Source: Pleurocapsa minor GSE-CHR-MK 17-07R
GTDB taxonomy: Bacteria; Chloroflexota; Anaerolineae; Aggregatilineales; Phototrophicaceae
Assembly (NCBI GenBank): GCA_019359125.1
Contig: JAHHHY010000002.1
Coordinates: 558,001 to 622,000, forward strand
Length of the DNA: 64,000 bases
Reading direction: 5' to 3'
Each line of letters begins with the position of its first letter. Position 1 is the first letter of the stretch. The position numbers and the translations under genes were made by a program. The notes below the pieces were generated by a model that saw nothing but the letters and a program-made list of their open reading frames with translations, ran no database searches and had not been told where the DNA came from. Shown piece after piece: positions 7,678-16,473 of the stretch.

Positions 7678-9771
7678 TTATTCGGCTGCGGCGGGGTTCA
7701 GTCCCAGAGCTTCGGCCATGCCGAAGAAGATTTCGCTCTGGTGATACACGCCCATGAAGGCATCTGCACCCGGTCCAAAGGCGAACACCGGGACGTCCTG
7801 CAGCGTGTGCACGCCAGTCGACGCATTGGGCGCCAGCGAGCCCGTGATCAGGATGCCGTTCGGGTCATCGTCCGGGTTGTCCACATACACGCCGTCCTGG
7901 TTGATGGCGGGCACGCGCGGCACCGGGCTGACCTGGAAGTCTTCGGTGTGTTCGGGGCCGTTGTTCACCGTGCCGGCGAACACCACATCAGCGTTCCAGT
8001 CGGGGAAGCCGTCGCCATCCGGGTCGGTATAGGTGGGGAAGCCAGCATCGGCATACACCTGGATGCCTTCACGGCGTTCCAGATCGGTCGTGCCCGCGTT
8101 GAAGGTCGCCACGTCGACGGTACCGTACACTTCGTAGCCGTGGCCATGGTCGGCCGTGACGACGATCAGTGTGTCCGGGGCATTTTCCTGCGCCCAGGCG
8201 ATTGCGGCGCCCAGGGCCTGGTCAAATTCGATCAGGTCGCTCAGTGCGCGTTCCTGGTCCAGCGGGTGAATCTGCTTGTCCACGCTGGCGGATTCAACCG
8301 TCAGGTAGAAACCATTTTCGTTCTGGGCCAGCACTTCAATGGCCGCCATGGTCATGTCCACCAGGCCAGGCTGGTCGGTGAAATCGCCCAGGTTATCGGT
8401 GTACACATTGCGGTCCAGCCACACGCTCAGGTCGCGCGGGTGGAAAATACCCAGCAGGCGCTCGGGCAGGGCGTCGCCAGTCAGGGCGCTTTCCAGCTCG
8501 GTGGCGCTGGTGGCGATGCTGTAGCCAGCGGTTTCAAACTCGGTAAACAGGTCGCGGTCGTCGGTGCGTGCAGAGCCATCGACGCCGGCGGGGATAAGAT
8601 ACTGGCCGCCACCACCCAGCAGCACTTCCGGCTGGAAGTCAAATGCCTGGATGGCGAAGTTGGCGCGAGTGGCCGAGGCGCGGTCACGGCCATGCGCCCA
8701 GCCAGCGGCCGGGGTAGCATCGGTGAAGTCGCTGGTGGTCACGAAGCCGATCGACATGCCATAAGCGCGGCGCAGCATGCTGGCCAATGTTTCGACACGC
8801 GGATCATCGAGGCGGCTGGGTGAAGTATCGCTGTACGAGCCGGTGGCGTTCACGCGGCCGATGTGGCCGGTATTCAGCGCGCTGGCGGTGTTGGCGCTGT
8901 CAGACATGATGGTGTCAAGGCTGTTGGTGTGCGCCAGGCCAATTGCTTCGGCGCTGTCCATGGCAAACTGGCCTTCGATGCGGCCTGCGGTGATGCCCTG
9001 CGAGGCGATACGGGCAGCCGTGATCATTGGCACGGTCATGCCGTCTGCCACAAACAGGATGACATTGCGGGCAGCGCGTTCGGTCGACGGTTCACGCACG
9101 ACCCAGGTCACCGCCTGCGTCGTGGCGCCAGCCGTCACTTCGACGGTGTATTCGCCGGCAGCAGGGGCTTCCATGCTGCGCCAGATCACCGACGACGACT
9201 GCGTCGGCAGGCTGGACAGGCGGCCGAAAGCGGCGTCGCCGATGGTGTAGCCGGTGACAGCGCCATTGGCGTTCAGGCCGAAGGTCAGGGTTGCACCGTC
9301 AGCAGGTCCGCCAACCACAGTATAGACGAGTACATTGTCGGTGGCTTCCAGTGTGGCAGTCTCGCCATCGGCGGCCCACGTCAGCGCGCCGTCAGCAGCA
9401 GCAATGGTCGCTACCGGGTTGTCACGCAGGTAGTACTCACCCGCCAGCGACGCAACGTCAAAGTCGGCCGCAGGCACGCCATCGGCGTTAAAACGGACGA
9501 CGCTGCCGCCAAATTCCCAGTCTTCGTTCACAGGATCTGCGCCGAAGAATTCTGCCGCAGGCGTGCCATTCACGGTCACGGCGAAATTCTCAGGCAGGTT
9601 GCGCGTATGCACTTCCACGCGGAAATCGAATTCCGCGCCGGGCAGGAACTGCGCCTGATTGACCGGCAGAATCAATACCGGAAATGCTTCTTCCTGTGCC
9701 GTCACTGTGGTGAATGCCAGTGTTGCGGCCAGGCCCAACCCAAACAAAACTGCCAAACGATTGTGCTTCAT
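7678..9771 (-). CDS. Secreted alkaline phosphatase with extra N-terminal beta domain
   Basis: A 697-residue exported phosphomonoesterase. A Sec signal peptide covers residues 1-25 (AxA-like cleavage at TVTAQ). Residues about 28-230 form a beta-rich, Ig-like region not needed for catalysis. The catalytic domain follows: metal-ligand Asp243 in FVADGMTVP, nucleophile Ser292 in SDSANTAS, DKQIHP (Asp/His ligands), TADHGHG, and a late TGVHT histidine. The longer-than-usual length comes from the N-terminal domain. The ATG at 9771 has an AGGAG site 6 nt upstream; ATG-like starts further up are unsupported. It stands alone between two terminators, with its own promoter near 9954-9982, probably repressor-controlled. 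Confidence 0.9.
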   Translation of the reverse strand: MKHNRLAVLFGLGLAATLAFTTVTAQEEAFPVLILPVNQAQFLPGAEFDFRVEVHTRNLPENFAVTVNGTPAAEFFGADPVNEDWEFGGSVVRFNADGVPAADFDVASLAGEYYLRDNPVATIAAADGALTWAADGETATLEATDNVLVYTVVGGPADGATLTFGLNANGAVTGYTIGDAAFGRLSSLPTQSSSVIWRSMEAPAAGEYTVEVTAGATTQAVTWVVREPSTERAARNVILFVADGMTVPMITAARIASQGITAGRIEGQFAMDSAEAIGLAHTNSLDTIMSDSANTASALNTGHIGRVNATGSYSDTSPSRLDDPRVETLASMLRRAYGMSIGFVTTSDFTDATPAAGWAHGRDRASATRANFAIQAFDFQPEVLLGGGGQYLIPAGVDGSARTDDRDLFTEFETAGYSIATSATELESALTGDALPERLLGIFHPRDLSVWLDRNVYTDNLGDFTDQPGLVDMTMAAIEVLAQNENGFYLTVESASVDKQIHPLDQERALSDLIEFDQALGAAIAWAQENAPDTLIVVTADHGHGYEVYGTVDVATFNAGTTDLERREGIQVYADAGFPTYTDPDGDGFPDWNADVVFAGTVNNGPEHTEDFQVSPVPRVPAINQDGVYVDNPDDDPNGILITGSLAPNASTGVHTLQDVPVFAFGPGADAFMGVYHQSEIFFGMAEALGLNPAAAE

Positions 9772-9953
9772 ACTTCTCCTCAAGAAAGACCCTGCTGATG
9801 GTGGTGTGGGGATGCGGAGCGGATTTCGATGTGAAGAACTTCAGGCCTGCGCGGTTGCAGGTGCTGCGGAGTGTCGTTCTTCCCGACGGAAAATGACATT
9901 ACCGCGCCGCTGATTAAGGCACATGTCCCTGTATTCAAGTATTGTTTAACGAA

Positions 9954-9990
9954 TATATAAGCTCTTAATCATGATGATACAAAGTATCAT
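9954..9990 (-). promoter_or_regulatory. Alkaline phosphatase promoter with palindromic operator
   Basis: On the minus strand TTGTAT (9977-9982) and TATATA (9954-9959) are separated by exactly 17 bp. The -35 lies inside a 17-bp palindrome, ATGATAC-AAA-GTATCAT (9974-9990), which looks like a repressor operator. The expected start near 9947 leaves a leader of about 175 nt before the ATG at 9771. No conserved riboswitch could be recognised in that leader. Confidence 0.6.
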
Positions 9991-10016
9991 TGCGGGCCCG
10001 GTTTTGTGCTGACAAC

Positions 10017-10044
10017 TAAAAAGACCGGCACGCCGGTCTTTTTC
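10017..10044 (-). terminator. Rho-independent terminator of the pot operon
   Basis: An 8-bp GC-rich stem (AGACCGGC/GCCGGTCT) with a 2-nt core is flanked by A and T runs on both sides. It starts 18 nt after the potC stop on the minus strand. The hairpin is symmetric and could also stop plus-strand readthrough. Confidence 0.85.
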
Positions 10045-10061
10045 TAATCATGCAGATGCAC

Positions 10062-10871
10062 TTACGTTTCGCTGACGCGGTTGGTGAAGCGGTAGGCCAG
10101 CAGGATGGGGATAAAGGTGATGGCGATCACGATGACCGCGGCCACATTCGTCACGGGCCGGTCACGCGGGCGCGGAAGCTGGTTGAAGATCCAGATCGGC
10201 AGCGTCTGCTGCTGGCCTGCCGTGAACGTGGTGACGATGATTTCGTCGAACGACAGCGCGAATGCCAACAAGCCGCCGGCCAGCAGCGCCGTGGCGATAT
10301 TCGGGAAGATGACGTAGCGGAAGGTCTGAAACGCCGATGCGCCGAGGTCCATGCTGGCCTCAATCTGCGAATGCTGCGTCCGCCTCAGGCGCGCGATCAC
10401 GTTGTTGTACACGGTGACGATGCAGAACGTCGCGTGGCCGATCATGATCGTCCAGATGCTGAATTCGACGCCGAAAATGACGATCGATGAACGCAGCGCG
10501 ATGCCTGTCACGATGCCGGGCAGGGCGATCGGCAGCACGACCAGCAGCGAGATCACATCTTTGCCGAAGAAGCTGCGCCGATGCACGGCAAACGCGATCA
10601 GCGACCCCAGAATCATCGCCACGGTGGTGGCGGCAATGGCCACTTGCAGCGACAGGCCCAGCGCACGCCAGAAATCCGGGCGTTCGGCCAGCAGCTTGCC
10701 GTACCACTCGAATGTCAGGCCGGGCGGCGGAAAGGTGAACGCGCTGGTCTCGGTGGTGAAGGTGTACAGGATGATCACCACCACGGGAAAGTTCAGAAAC
10801 AGCAGGCCGGCGCCCGTGGCGATTTTCAGCCCCCAGCCAGCGCGCGGTTCCAGGGCAGTATCAGAGCGCAT
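10062..10871 (-). CDS. potC: Polyamine-type ABC transporter permease (PotC-like)
   Basis: A 269-residue inner-membrane permease with about six transmembrane segments. It carries the EAA loop (EASMDLGASAFQTFRYVIFPNI, about residues 170-190) that docks on the PotA ATPase. It pairs with PotB to form the channel for spermidine, putrescine or a similar cation. The ATG at 10871 overlaps the potB stop by 11 bp, indicating coupling; an upstream TTG at 10910 is less likely. Last gene of potD-aldH-potABC, followed directly by a terminator. Confidence 0.87.
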   Translation of the reverse strand: MRSDTALEPRAGWGLKIATGAGLLFLNFPVVVIILYTFTTETSAFTFPPPGLTFEWYGKLLAERPDFWRALGLSLQVAIAATTVAMILGSLIAFAVHRRSFFGKDVISLLVVLPIALPGIVTGIALRSSIVIFGVEFSIWTIMIGHATFCIVTVYNNVIARLRRTQHSQIEASMDLGASAFQTFRYVIFPNIATALLAGGLLAFALSFDEIIVTTFTAGQQQTLPIWIFNQLPRPRDRPVTNVAAVIVIAITFIPILLAYRFTNRVSET

Positions 10872-11826
10872 CGAAGGCCCCCAGTCTGCGGGCGACGAGC
10901 AGGTAGACAATCATGATGACGATCGGGATGGTGGTGAACGCGGCCGCCAGCGGGATATTGCCCGCCGTGCCATAGAACACGTACACCGCGCCGCCGATGA
11001 AGTAGCTGGAATTGCCGATAATCTGCGGGATGATGTAATCACCCAGCGTGAGCGAAAATGTGAAGATCGAGCCCGCGATCACGCCGGGGAAGGCCAGCGG
11101 CAGGATCACCTTCCAGAAAGTGGTCGATGGCCGCCCGCCCAGGTCGCCAGATGCTTCAATCAGCGATTTGGGCACGCGCTCCAGCGCCGCCGTCACCGGC
11201 AGGATCATGTACGGCAGCCAGATGTACACGAACACGATGAACATGCCCAGAAACGAAAATGACAGCGACGACCCGCCGATGACGGGTATCGATAGAATCG
11301 CGTCCAGCACGCCGCGCAGCCCCAGCGCAGTGAAGAACCACGAGATGATGCCCTCGTCCGCCAGGATCAGCTTCCACGCATACACGCGCACCAGATAGCT
11401 GGACCACAACGGCAGCATCACGCCCAGATAGAGCACGCTTTTCACGCGTTTGGGCGCATAGCGGGCGAAATAATACGACAGCGGGAAGGCGATCACCGCG
11501 CACATCAGCGTGACCAGGAAGGCCATCAGCACGGTGCGCCCGACGATGTCCATATTCGAGGGGTTGTTGAACAGCGACTGGTAGGTGGACAGCGTGAACT
11601 GGCGCACCACACGCCCGCTAAACGGGTCGAGCGAGTAAAAGCTCTGCACCAGCATGGCCGCGATCGAGCCGATGTAAATCACCAGCAGCCACAGCAGCGG
11701 CAGGCTGAGCAGCGCAAACAGCGTCACGTTCGGGCGTTTGTAAAAGAAGCTGGAAATGCGCCGGGCCAGCGAGGGGGGCGGCAGAGCCAGTCGGCTGGCG
11801 TCCTGGGAGATGGAATTTGCGGTCAT
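10861..11826 (-). CDS. potB: Polyamine-type ABC transporter permease (PotB-like)
   Basis: A 321-residue permease with an N-terminal cytoplasmic tail of about 35 residues and six predicted membrane helices. The EAA motif is EASGDLGGRPSTTFWKVILPLA. It matches the PotB/PotH family of the spermidine/putrescine importers. It lies 12 nt downstream of potA and overlaps potC by 11 bp. The substrate is inferred from the whole operon, chiefly the amino-aldehyde dehydrogenase next to it; glycine-betaine-like or other cationic substrates cannot be excluded. Confidence 0.87.
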   Translation of the reverse strand: MTANSISQDASRLALPPPSLARRISSFFYKRPNVTLFALLSLPLLWLLVIYIGSIAAMLVQSFYSLDPFSGRVVRQFTLSTYQSLFNNPSNMDIVGRTVLMAFLVTLMCAVIAFPLSYYFARYAPKRVKSVLYLGVMLPLWSSYLVRVYAWKLILADEGIISWFFTALGLRGVLDAILSIPVIGGSSLSFSFLGMFIVFVYIWLPYMILPVTAALERVPKSLIEASGDLGGRPSTTFWKVILPLAFPGVIAGSIFTFSLTLGDYIIPQIIGNSSYFIGGAVYVFYGTAGNIPLAAAFTTIPIVIMIVYLLVARRLGAFDAL

Positions 11827-11838
11827 GGGAGTATCCGC

Positions 11839-12888
11839 CTATTCCAGCACTACAGGGCGTTCAAAGTCAATCGGCCAGATCAGCCGGACGCGCTGGCCGC
11901 GGGTGCTGCTGTCGAACGACGCTGAATTGTCCAGGTTCTGCTGCATCACGATGACGGTATCGCCGCCATCCAGATCGACCAGAAAACGCGTGTTCATGCC
12001 CAGATAGATCACGTCTTTGATGACGCCATCGCCCACCCGCGCGCCAGACGGCGCGGCCTGATCGGTGCTGATGATGCGGATGCGCTCCGGCCGCACGGTG
12101 AAGGCGTGGTCATTTCCGCTGATGCGTTTGGCGCTTTCGCCAGTGAACAGGTTTGAGGTGCCCACGAAGCCGGCCACAAAGGCAGTCGCCGGGCGCTCAT
12201 ACACTTCCGTGGGCGAGCCGACCTGTTCCAGCCGACCATGATTGAAGATGGCGATGCGGTCGCTCATCGTCAGGGCTTCTTCCTGATCGTGCGTCACATA
12301 GATGAAGGTGATGCCCACCTGCTGCTGAATCGCTTTCAGCTCGATCTGCATGTCCTGGCGCAGCTTCAGGTCCAGCGCGCCCAGCGGCTCGTCCAGCAGC
12401 AGCACCGACGGCCGGTTAATCAGGGCGCGGGCCAGGGCCACGCGCTGCCGCTGGCCGCCGGAAAGCTGCGACGGCTTGCGGTCATGCATGCCGGGCAGGC
12501 GCACCAGCTCCAGCATTTCGCCCACCAGCCGCTTGCGCTCCGCCTTCGGCACCTTGCGGATCATCAGGCCATAGCCCACGTTATCGCCCACCGTCATGTG
12601 GGGAAACAGCGCGTAATCCTGAAATACCGTGTTCACATCGCGCTCGAACGGCGGCACCCCGGCGACTTCCCGGCCATGAAGCTGAATGCTGCCCGCGCTG
12701 GGCTGCTCGAAACCGGCGATCATGCGCAGGCAGGTCGTCTTGCCAGAGCCGGACGGCCCGAGCATGGAATAAAACTCGCCGTCATAAATTTCCATCGACA
12801 CATTGTCCACCGCCTTGACGGCCCCGAAATGACGGGACACGCCGCTAAAGCGAATGGCAACAGGGGAATCTTGCTGTGCTGTCGTCAT
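11839..12888 (-). CDS. potA: Polyamine-type ABC transporter ATPase (PotA-like)
   Basis: A 349-residue ATPase with Walker [10 protein letters not shown] (about residue 44), Q-loop [11 protein letters not shown], signature [10 protein letters not shown], Walker [12 protein letters not shown] and H-loop [11 protein letters not shown]-terminal TOBE-like domain (about 240-349) is typical of PotA and can have a regulatory role. The ATG at 12888 was preferred to an in-frame TTG four codons earlier. It lies 92 nt after the aldehyde dehydrogenase gene, a gap that holds a strong hairpin. Confidence 0.9.
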   Translation of the reverse strand: MTTAQQDSPVAIRFSGVSRHFGAVKAVDNVSMEIYDGEFYSMLGPSGSGKTTCLRMIAGFEQPSAGSIQLHGREVAGVPPFERDVNTVFQDYALFPHMTVGDNVGYGLMIRKVPKAERKRLVGEMLELVRLPGMHDRKPSQLSGGQRQRVALARALINRPSVLLLDEPLGALDLKLRQDMQIELKAIQQQVGITFIYVTHDQEEALTMSDRIAIFNHGRLEQVGSPTEVYERPATAFVAGFVGTSNLFTGESAKRISGNDHAFTVRPERIRIISTDQAAPSGARVGDGVIKDVIYLGMNTRFLVDLDGGDTVIVMQQNLDNSASFDSSTRGQRVRLIWPIDFERPVVLE

Positions 12889-12927
12889 ACATACACTCAA
12901 ATCGGGACGCGCAGAATGAAGGGTGCG

Positions 12928-12965
12928 GGCAGCCTGCCGGGCGCGTTGGTCCCCGCCAGGCTGCC
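12928..12965 (-). other. Intra-operon hairpin between aldehyde dehydrogenase and potA
   Basis: A 9-bp perfect stem (GGCAGCCTG 12928-12936 with CAGGCTGCC 12957-12965) with a 20-nt loop. No T run follows on the minus strand, so it is not a standard terminator. It may stabilise or process the transcript between the enzyme and the transporter genes. Confidence 0.45.
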
Positions 12966-12980
12966 GGAAACTATTGGGTG

Positions 12981-14420
12981 CTACAGCTTGATCATCACGT
13001 GCTTGGTGATGCGGTAGTCGTTGACTGCCTCGGCCGACAAATCTTTGCCAAAGCCGGACTGCTTGAAGCCGCCGTGCGGCGTCTCGCTGGTCAGTGGGAT
13101 ATGGTCATTGATCCACACCGTGCCGAATTCCAGGTCACGGCTGATGCGCATGGCGCGGCCGATGTCGTTCGTCCACAGGCTGGCGGCCAGGCCATAGAGC
13201 ACATTGTTGCCCAGGCGCACCGCGTCGTCGTCGCTTTCAAACTCGCTGATGGTCAGGACAGGGCCAAATACCTCGCTCTGGATAATTTCGGCCTGCTGGT
13301 CCTGCTCCACCACCACGGTTGGCGCATAGAAATAGCCGCCGCCCATATCCAGCTTTTCGCCACCGATGAGCACTTTGCCGCCGGCTGCGCGGGCGCGATC
13401 GACGAAGCTGGACACGCGCTCTAGCTGCACACCGGAAATCAGCGGGCCCATCACCACATCATCTTCATACTGGCGGCCAACCTTGACGCCGCGCATGGCT
13501 TCCACCACGGCCTCGGTCACGTCTTTGGCCGCGCCCTTCTGCACATACAGGCGCGTGGCCGCGGTACAGTCCTGCCCGGTATTGAAGGTCGAGGTCAGCG
13601 AGGCAATCGCAGCCACCGACGCCACATCGGTGTCGTCAAAGACGATGAACGGCGCTTTGCCGCCCAGCTCCAGATGCACGCGCTTGAGCGTATCGGCTGC
13701 GGTGCGCATGATTTTCTTGCCGGTGGCGGTCGAGCCGGTCAGGCTGACCATACGCACATACGGGTGTTCGACCAGCGCCTGGCCGGCATCATTGCCGCCG
13801 GAGATGATATTGACCACCCCTTCAGGGATGCCCGCCTCGGCGATCAGCTCGCCCAGCATGAGCGTGGAAATCGGTGTGCCGGGTGCTGGCTTGAGCACGA
13901 TCGTGCAGCCGGCTGCCAGCGCCGGGCCGATCTTCCAGATGGCCATCATCAGCGGATAGTTCCACGGGGCGATCTGGCCAACCACGCCAACCGGCTCCTT
14001 GCGGAAAATCGACGTGTAGCCCGCCGCGTATTCGCCAGCGTTATTGCCGTGCGTATCGCGTGCAGCCGCCGAGAAGTAGCGCAGGTTATCGATGGCAAAG
14101 GGCATGTCTGCGCCCAGGCTGACGAAGGAATACGGCTTGCCGGTGTTGTCGCTTTCGGCGCGGGCGAATTCTTCCTTGTGGGCATCCAGCAGGTCGGCCA
14201 GCTTCCACAGCGCCAGCGAACGCTCCTTCGGCGTCAGGCGCGACCAGCGCCCGTCATAGAACGCGGTGTGCGCGGCCTGCACCGCGGCGTTCACATCCGC
14301 GCGGCCTGCGTCAATCACTTCCGCGATGATATTGCCGGTGGCCGGGTCCTCGATGCGCATGACTTTGCCATCGATCGGGTCTGCCCACGCGTTATTGATC
14401 CACAGTTTGAACTGCTTCAT
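12981..14420 (-). CDS. NAD(P)-dependent aldehyde dehydrogenase, probably amino-aldehyde type
   Basis: A 479-residue, full-length ALDH-superfamily enzyme. The catalytic Cys is in NTGQDCTAATR, the general-base Glu in HLELGGKAPF, the NAD-binding Gly-rich turn in SLTGSTATG, and the oxyanion Asn in APWNYPL. The overall pattern is closest to 4-aminobutyraldehyde/betaine-aldehyde dehydrogenases (PatD/PuuC-like). These oxidise the aldehydes formed when putrescine or related amines are deaminated. Its position between potD and potABC on the same strand supports that role. Substrate choice rests on context, not on residues I can score. It is preceded by a terminator-like hairpin after potD. Confidence 0.83.
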   Translation of the reverse strand: MKQFKLWINNAWADPIDGKVMRIEDPATGNIIAEVIDAGRADVNAAVQAAHTAFYDGRWSRLTPKERSLALWKLADLLDAHKEEFARAESDNTGKPYSFVSLGADMPFAIDNLRYFSAAARDTHGNNAGEYAAGYTSIFRKEPVGVVGQIAPWNYPLMMAIWKIGPALAAGCTIVLKPAPGTPISTLMLGELIAEAGIPEGVVNIISGGNDAGQALVEHPYVRMVSLTGSTATGKKIMRTAADTLKRVHLELGGKAPFIVFDDTDVASVAAIASLTSTFNTGQDCTAATRLYVQKGAAKDVTEAVVEAMRGVKVGRQYEDDVVMGPLISGVQLERVSSFVDRARAAGGKVLIGGEKLDMGGGYFYAPTVVVEQDQQAEIIQSEVFGPVLTISEFESDDDAVRLGNNVLYGLAASLWTNDIGRAMRISRDLEFGTVWINDHIPLTSETPHGGFKQSGFGKDLSAEAVNDYRITKHVMIKL

Positions 14421-14443
14421 GGTGTCCTCGTGTTGTGCGCTAT

Positions 14444-14480
14444 CAAAATGCGGGCACTGAGAATGCTCACAGTGCCCGCA
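14444..14480 (-). terminator. Terminator/attenuator between potD and the aldehyde dehydrogenase
   Basis: An 11-bp perfect stem (TGCGGGCACTG/CAGTGCCCGCA, 14449-14459 with 14470-14480) is followed on the minus strand by TTTTGAT. It lies 37 nt after the potD stop. Partial termination here would make more binding protein than transporter. Confidence 0.75.
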
Positions 14481-14517
14481 GGGTTACAGAATTACAGGAG
14501 AGCCGTACAGCGGGGGA

Positions 14518-15690
14518 TTAGCGTCCGCCGATCACACCGATGTACTGGGTCACCCATTCGTAGTAGGGCACGCAGACGTCACCGCGCTCGTCACCGCAGG
14601 CGGTGGTCGGCGTGCGCCAGAAAGCGATGCTCTCGAAATTGTTGAAGCCGTTGGTTTCGCAGCCGGTTTCGCCCAGCAGTTCGTTGCCGGTGCAGGCGGC
14701 GGGCACAGCGGGATTCGAGCCGAACCACGCGGCCAGGTCACCCTGAAGTTTCGGATTGAGCGAGTGTTCCAGCCACATATAGGCGCAGTTAGGGTTGCGC
14801 GAGTTGACGTGCATCATGGTGGTGTCGGCCCAGCCGGTGGCGCCCTCTACCGGGACGACGCTGGCGATCGGCGCGCCCGAAGCCTGGAGGATGTTCACCT
14901 GGAACGGCCACGTGCCGGAAGCAGCGACGCCTTCGTTGGTGAAGTCGTCAATCTGGATAAAGGCGTCGTGCCAGTAACGGCCGATCAGCGTGCGCTGCTG
15001 GCGCAGCAGGTCGAGCGCGGCCTGGAACTGCGTCTGATCCAGCGAGTACGGGTCGGTGATGCCCAGCTCAGGATTGTGATACATCAGGTACAGCGCGGCG
15101 TCGGCCACATAGATCGGGCCGTCGTAGGCCTGCACGCGGCCCACATTGGACTCGCCGTCGGGCAGTGTCTGTTCTTCAAAGACGACGCTCCAGCTGGTCG
15201 GCGGTTCGTCGCCAAATACTTGCGTGTTGTAGGCCAGCACGTTGGGGCCCCACTGGTAGGGCACGCCGTAGTGCTCGGCGGTGCCATCACCATCGGTGTC
15301 GACGGTGTGCCACGGTGCATTCTGCAGGCGCTCGTCGACGGTGTTCCAGCTTGGGATCAGCGCGGGGTCGATGGGCTGCACGCGCTCACCTGCGATCAGG
15401 CGCAGGCTGGCATCGCCGGAGGCCGTCACCAGGTCGAAATTGCCTTCGTTCATCAGGGCGACCATCTCGTCGGAGGTGGCGGCTGTCTTGACATCAACCA
15501 TACAGCCGGTCTCGGCTTCAAAGCTGGTGACCCAGTCGAAGGCCGGGTCGGTTTCACCGCGTTCGATATAGCCTGCCCACGCGATAATGTTGACGGCCCC
15601 TTCACCAGCACCGACTTCGGTCATCTGTGCAGAGGCGATCCCGAGGGGAAGTACAGCAGATGCTGCGGCCAATAGAAAGAACTTGCGCAT
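14518..15690 (-). CDS. potD: Polyamine-type ABC transporter substrate-binding protein (PotD-like)
   Basis: A 390-residue exported binding protein. The signal peptide covers residues 1-22 (MRKFF, hydrophobic core, GIASAQ cleavage) without a lipobox Cys. The mature protein shows PotD-type segments: VNIIAWAGYIERGE, ATSDEMVALMNEGNFDLVTASGD and VPYQWGPNVLAYN. Several Cys near the C-terminus (ACTGNE, ETGCET, TACGDE, DVCVP) suggest disulfides. The ATG at 15690 has an AGGAG site 8 nt upstream; the longer frame to 15786 is rejected. First gene of the potD-aldH-potABC operon. Confidence 0.87.
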   Translation of the reverse strand: MRKFFLLAAASAVLPLGIASAQMTEVGAGEGAVNIIAWAGYIERGETDPAFDWVTSFEAETGCMVDVKTAATSDEMVALMNEGNFDLVTASGDASLRLIAGERVQPIDPALIPSWNTVDERLQNAPWHTVDTDGDGTAEHYGVPYQWGPNVLAYNTQVFGDEPPTSWSVVFEEQTLPDGESNVGRVQAYDGPIYVADAALYLMYHNPELGITDPYSLDQTQFQAALDLLRQQRTLIGRYWHDAFIQIDDFTNEGVAASGTWPFQVNILQASGAPIASVVPVEGATGWADTTMMHVNSRNPNCAYMWLEHSLNPKLQGDLAAWFGSNPAVPAACTGNELLGETGCETNGFNNFESIAFWRTPTTACGDERGDVCVPYYEWVTQYIGVIGGR

Positions 15691-15728
15691 AAAATATCTC
15701 CTGACATGAAGTATTGTTGGACCCGTTG

Positions 15729-15784
15729 GGGGGAAGATAGTGCTGCTTCCCCCACAGATACCAAAAGTGTAACGCGAGTGTAAC
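15729..15784 (-). promoter_or_regulatory. potD upstream region: hairpin and tandem 8-bp direct repeat
   Basis: Two copies of AGTGTAAC (15766-15773, 15777-15784) are spaced 11 bp apart, about one helical turn, as expected for a dimeric activator or repressor. Next to them is an 8-bp stem (15729-15736 with 15746-15753) that would lie in the mRNA leader. The promoter itself was not located with confidence; TATAAA near 15803 on the minus strand is one candidate -10. Confidence 0.45.
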
Positions 15785-15834
15785 AAACACTCAACGTTGT
15801 GAATTTATATACAAGCAATAACAGTTTGTGTGAT

Positions 15835-16392
15835 TTATTGTTCGTTGTGCACGGCACGCGTCATGGATTTGCCGCCGCGCACGTAGCCCTTCTGCACGCT
15901 GCGGGCTTCCTCGATGAAGGTGAATGCCTCAGGGTTGATGCTGTTGACCGTATCGATCAGCACCGGCACTTCGCGGCGCGTGGTGATACAGTGCAGCAGG
16001 TCCACCGGCCCGCTGTGGCCTTCGCCAAAGGATTCCGTCACACCGAAATTCTGCGCGCGCAGGGCGACCGCGATTTCGTGGCCTTTTTCCTTGGCGAAGA
16101 TATTCACCCGCACATAGCTGATGATGAAGCGTGCCTCGATGGCCATGCCCACCCAGTTACCGGCCGCAAAGCCGATGCAGTACGCGCTCAGATTCAGCAG
16201 GTTGCCCAGGTCAGTGGCGACGCCGGCGATAGTCACGGCGAAGGTGAAGGCTTCCACCAGCGCCAGCGCGACCGTCAGCTTGCGCTGCTGGCGCGACATC
16301 ACGATCAGGCGGATGGTGCCGATCGCGTTGTTGAAAATGCGCAGCACCAGAATCAGCAGGGCAGTCAGCAGGGCTTCGGTTGTAATGACCAT
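15835..16392 (-). CDS. UPF0316/DUF2179-type membrane protein
   Basis: A 185-residue protein with an N-terminal membrane region of about three helices (residues 3-85, including TALLILVLRIFNNAIGTIRL). A C-terminal cytoplasmic alpha/beta domain holds the DUF2179-like segment GPVDLLHCITTRREVPVLIDTVN. Related domains occur in YitT-type proteins and may bind a small ligand; the function is not established. The ATG at 16392 has a GGAGA site. It lies upstream of potD on the same strand with no visible terminator between. Confidence 0.75.
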   Translation of the reverse strand: MVITTEALLTALLILVLRIFNNAIGTIRLIVMSRQQRKLTVALALVEAFTFAVTIAGVATDLGNLLNLSAYCIGFAAGNWVGMAIEARFIISYVRVNIFAKEKGHEIAVALRAQNFGVTESFGEGHSGPVDLLHCITTRREVPVLIDTVNSINPEAFTFIEEARSVQKGYVRGGKSMTRAVHNEQ

Positions 16393-16473
16393 TCACAGTC
16401 TCCATGAGTTGGGCATATCACGCATGGTAACAGCATAACAAACACGGCGCAGATTGAATAGCTTTACTGGCCC

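Noticed and set aside
9104-9116. GACCCAGGTCACC resembling the palindrome upstream of glgP
   Set aside because: It is inside the phosphatase coding sequence and only half of the palindrome is present.
12928-12965. Hairpin as a terminator before potA
   Set aside because: No T run follows on the minus strand, so I list it only as an intra-operon hairpin.
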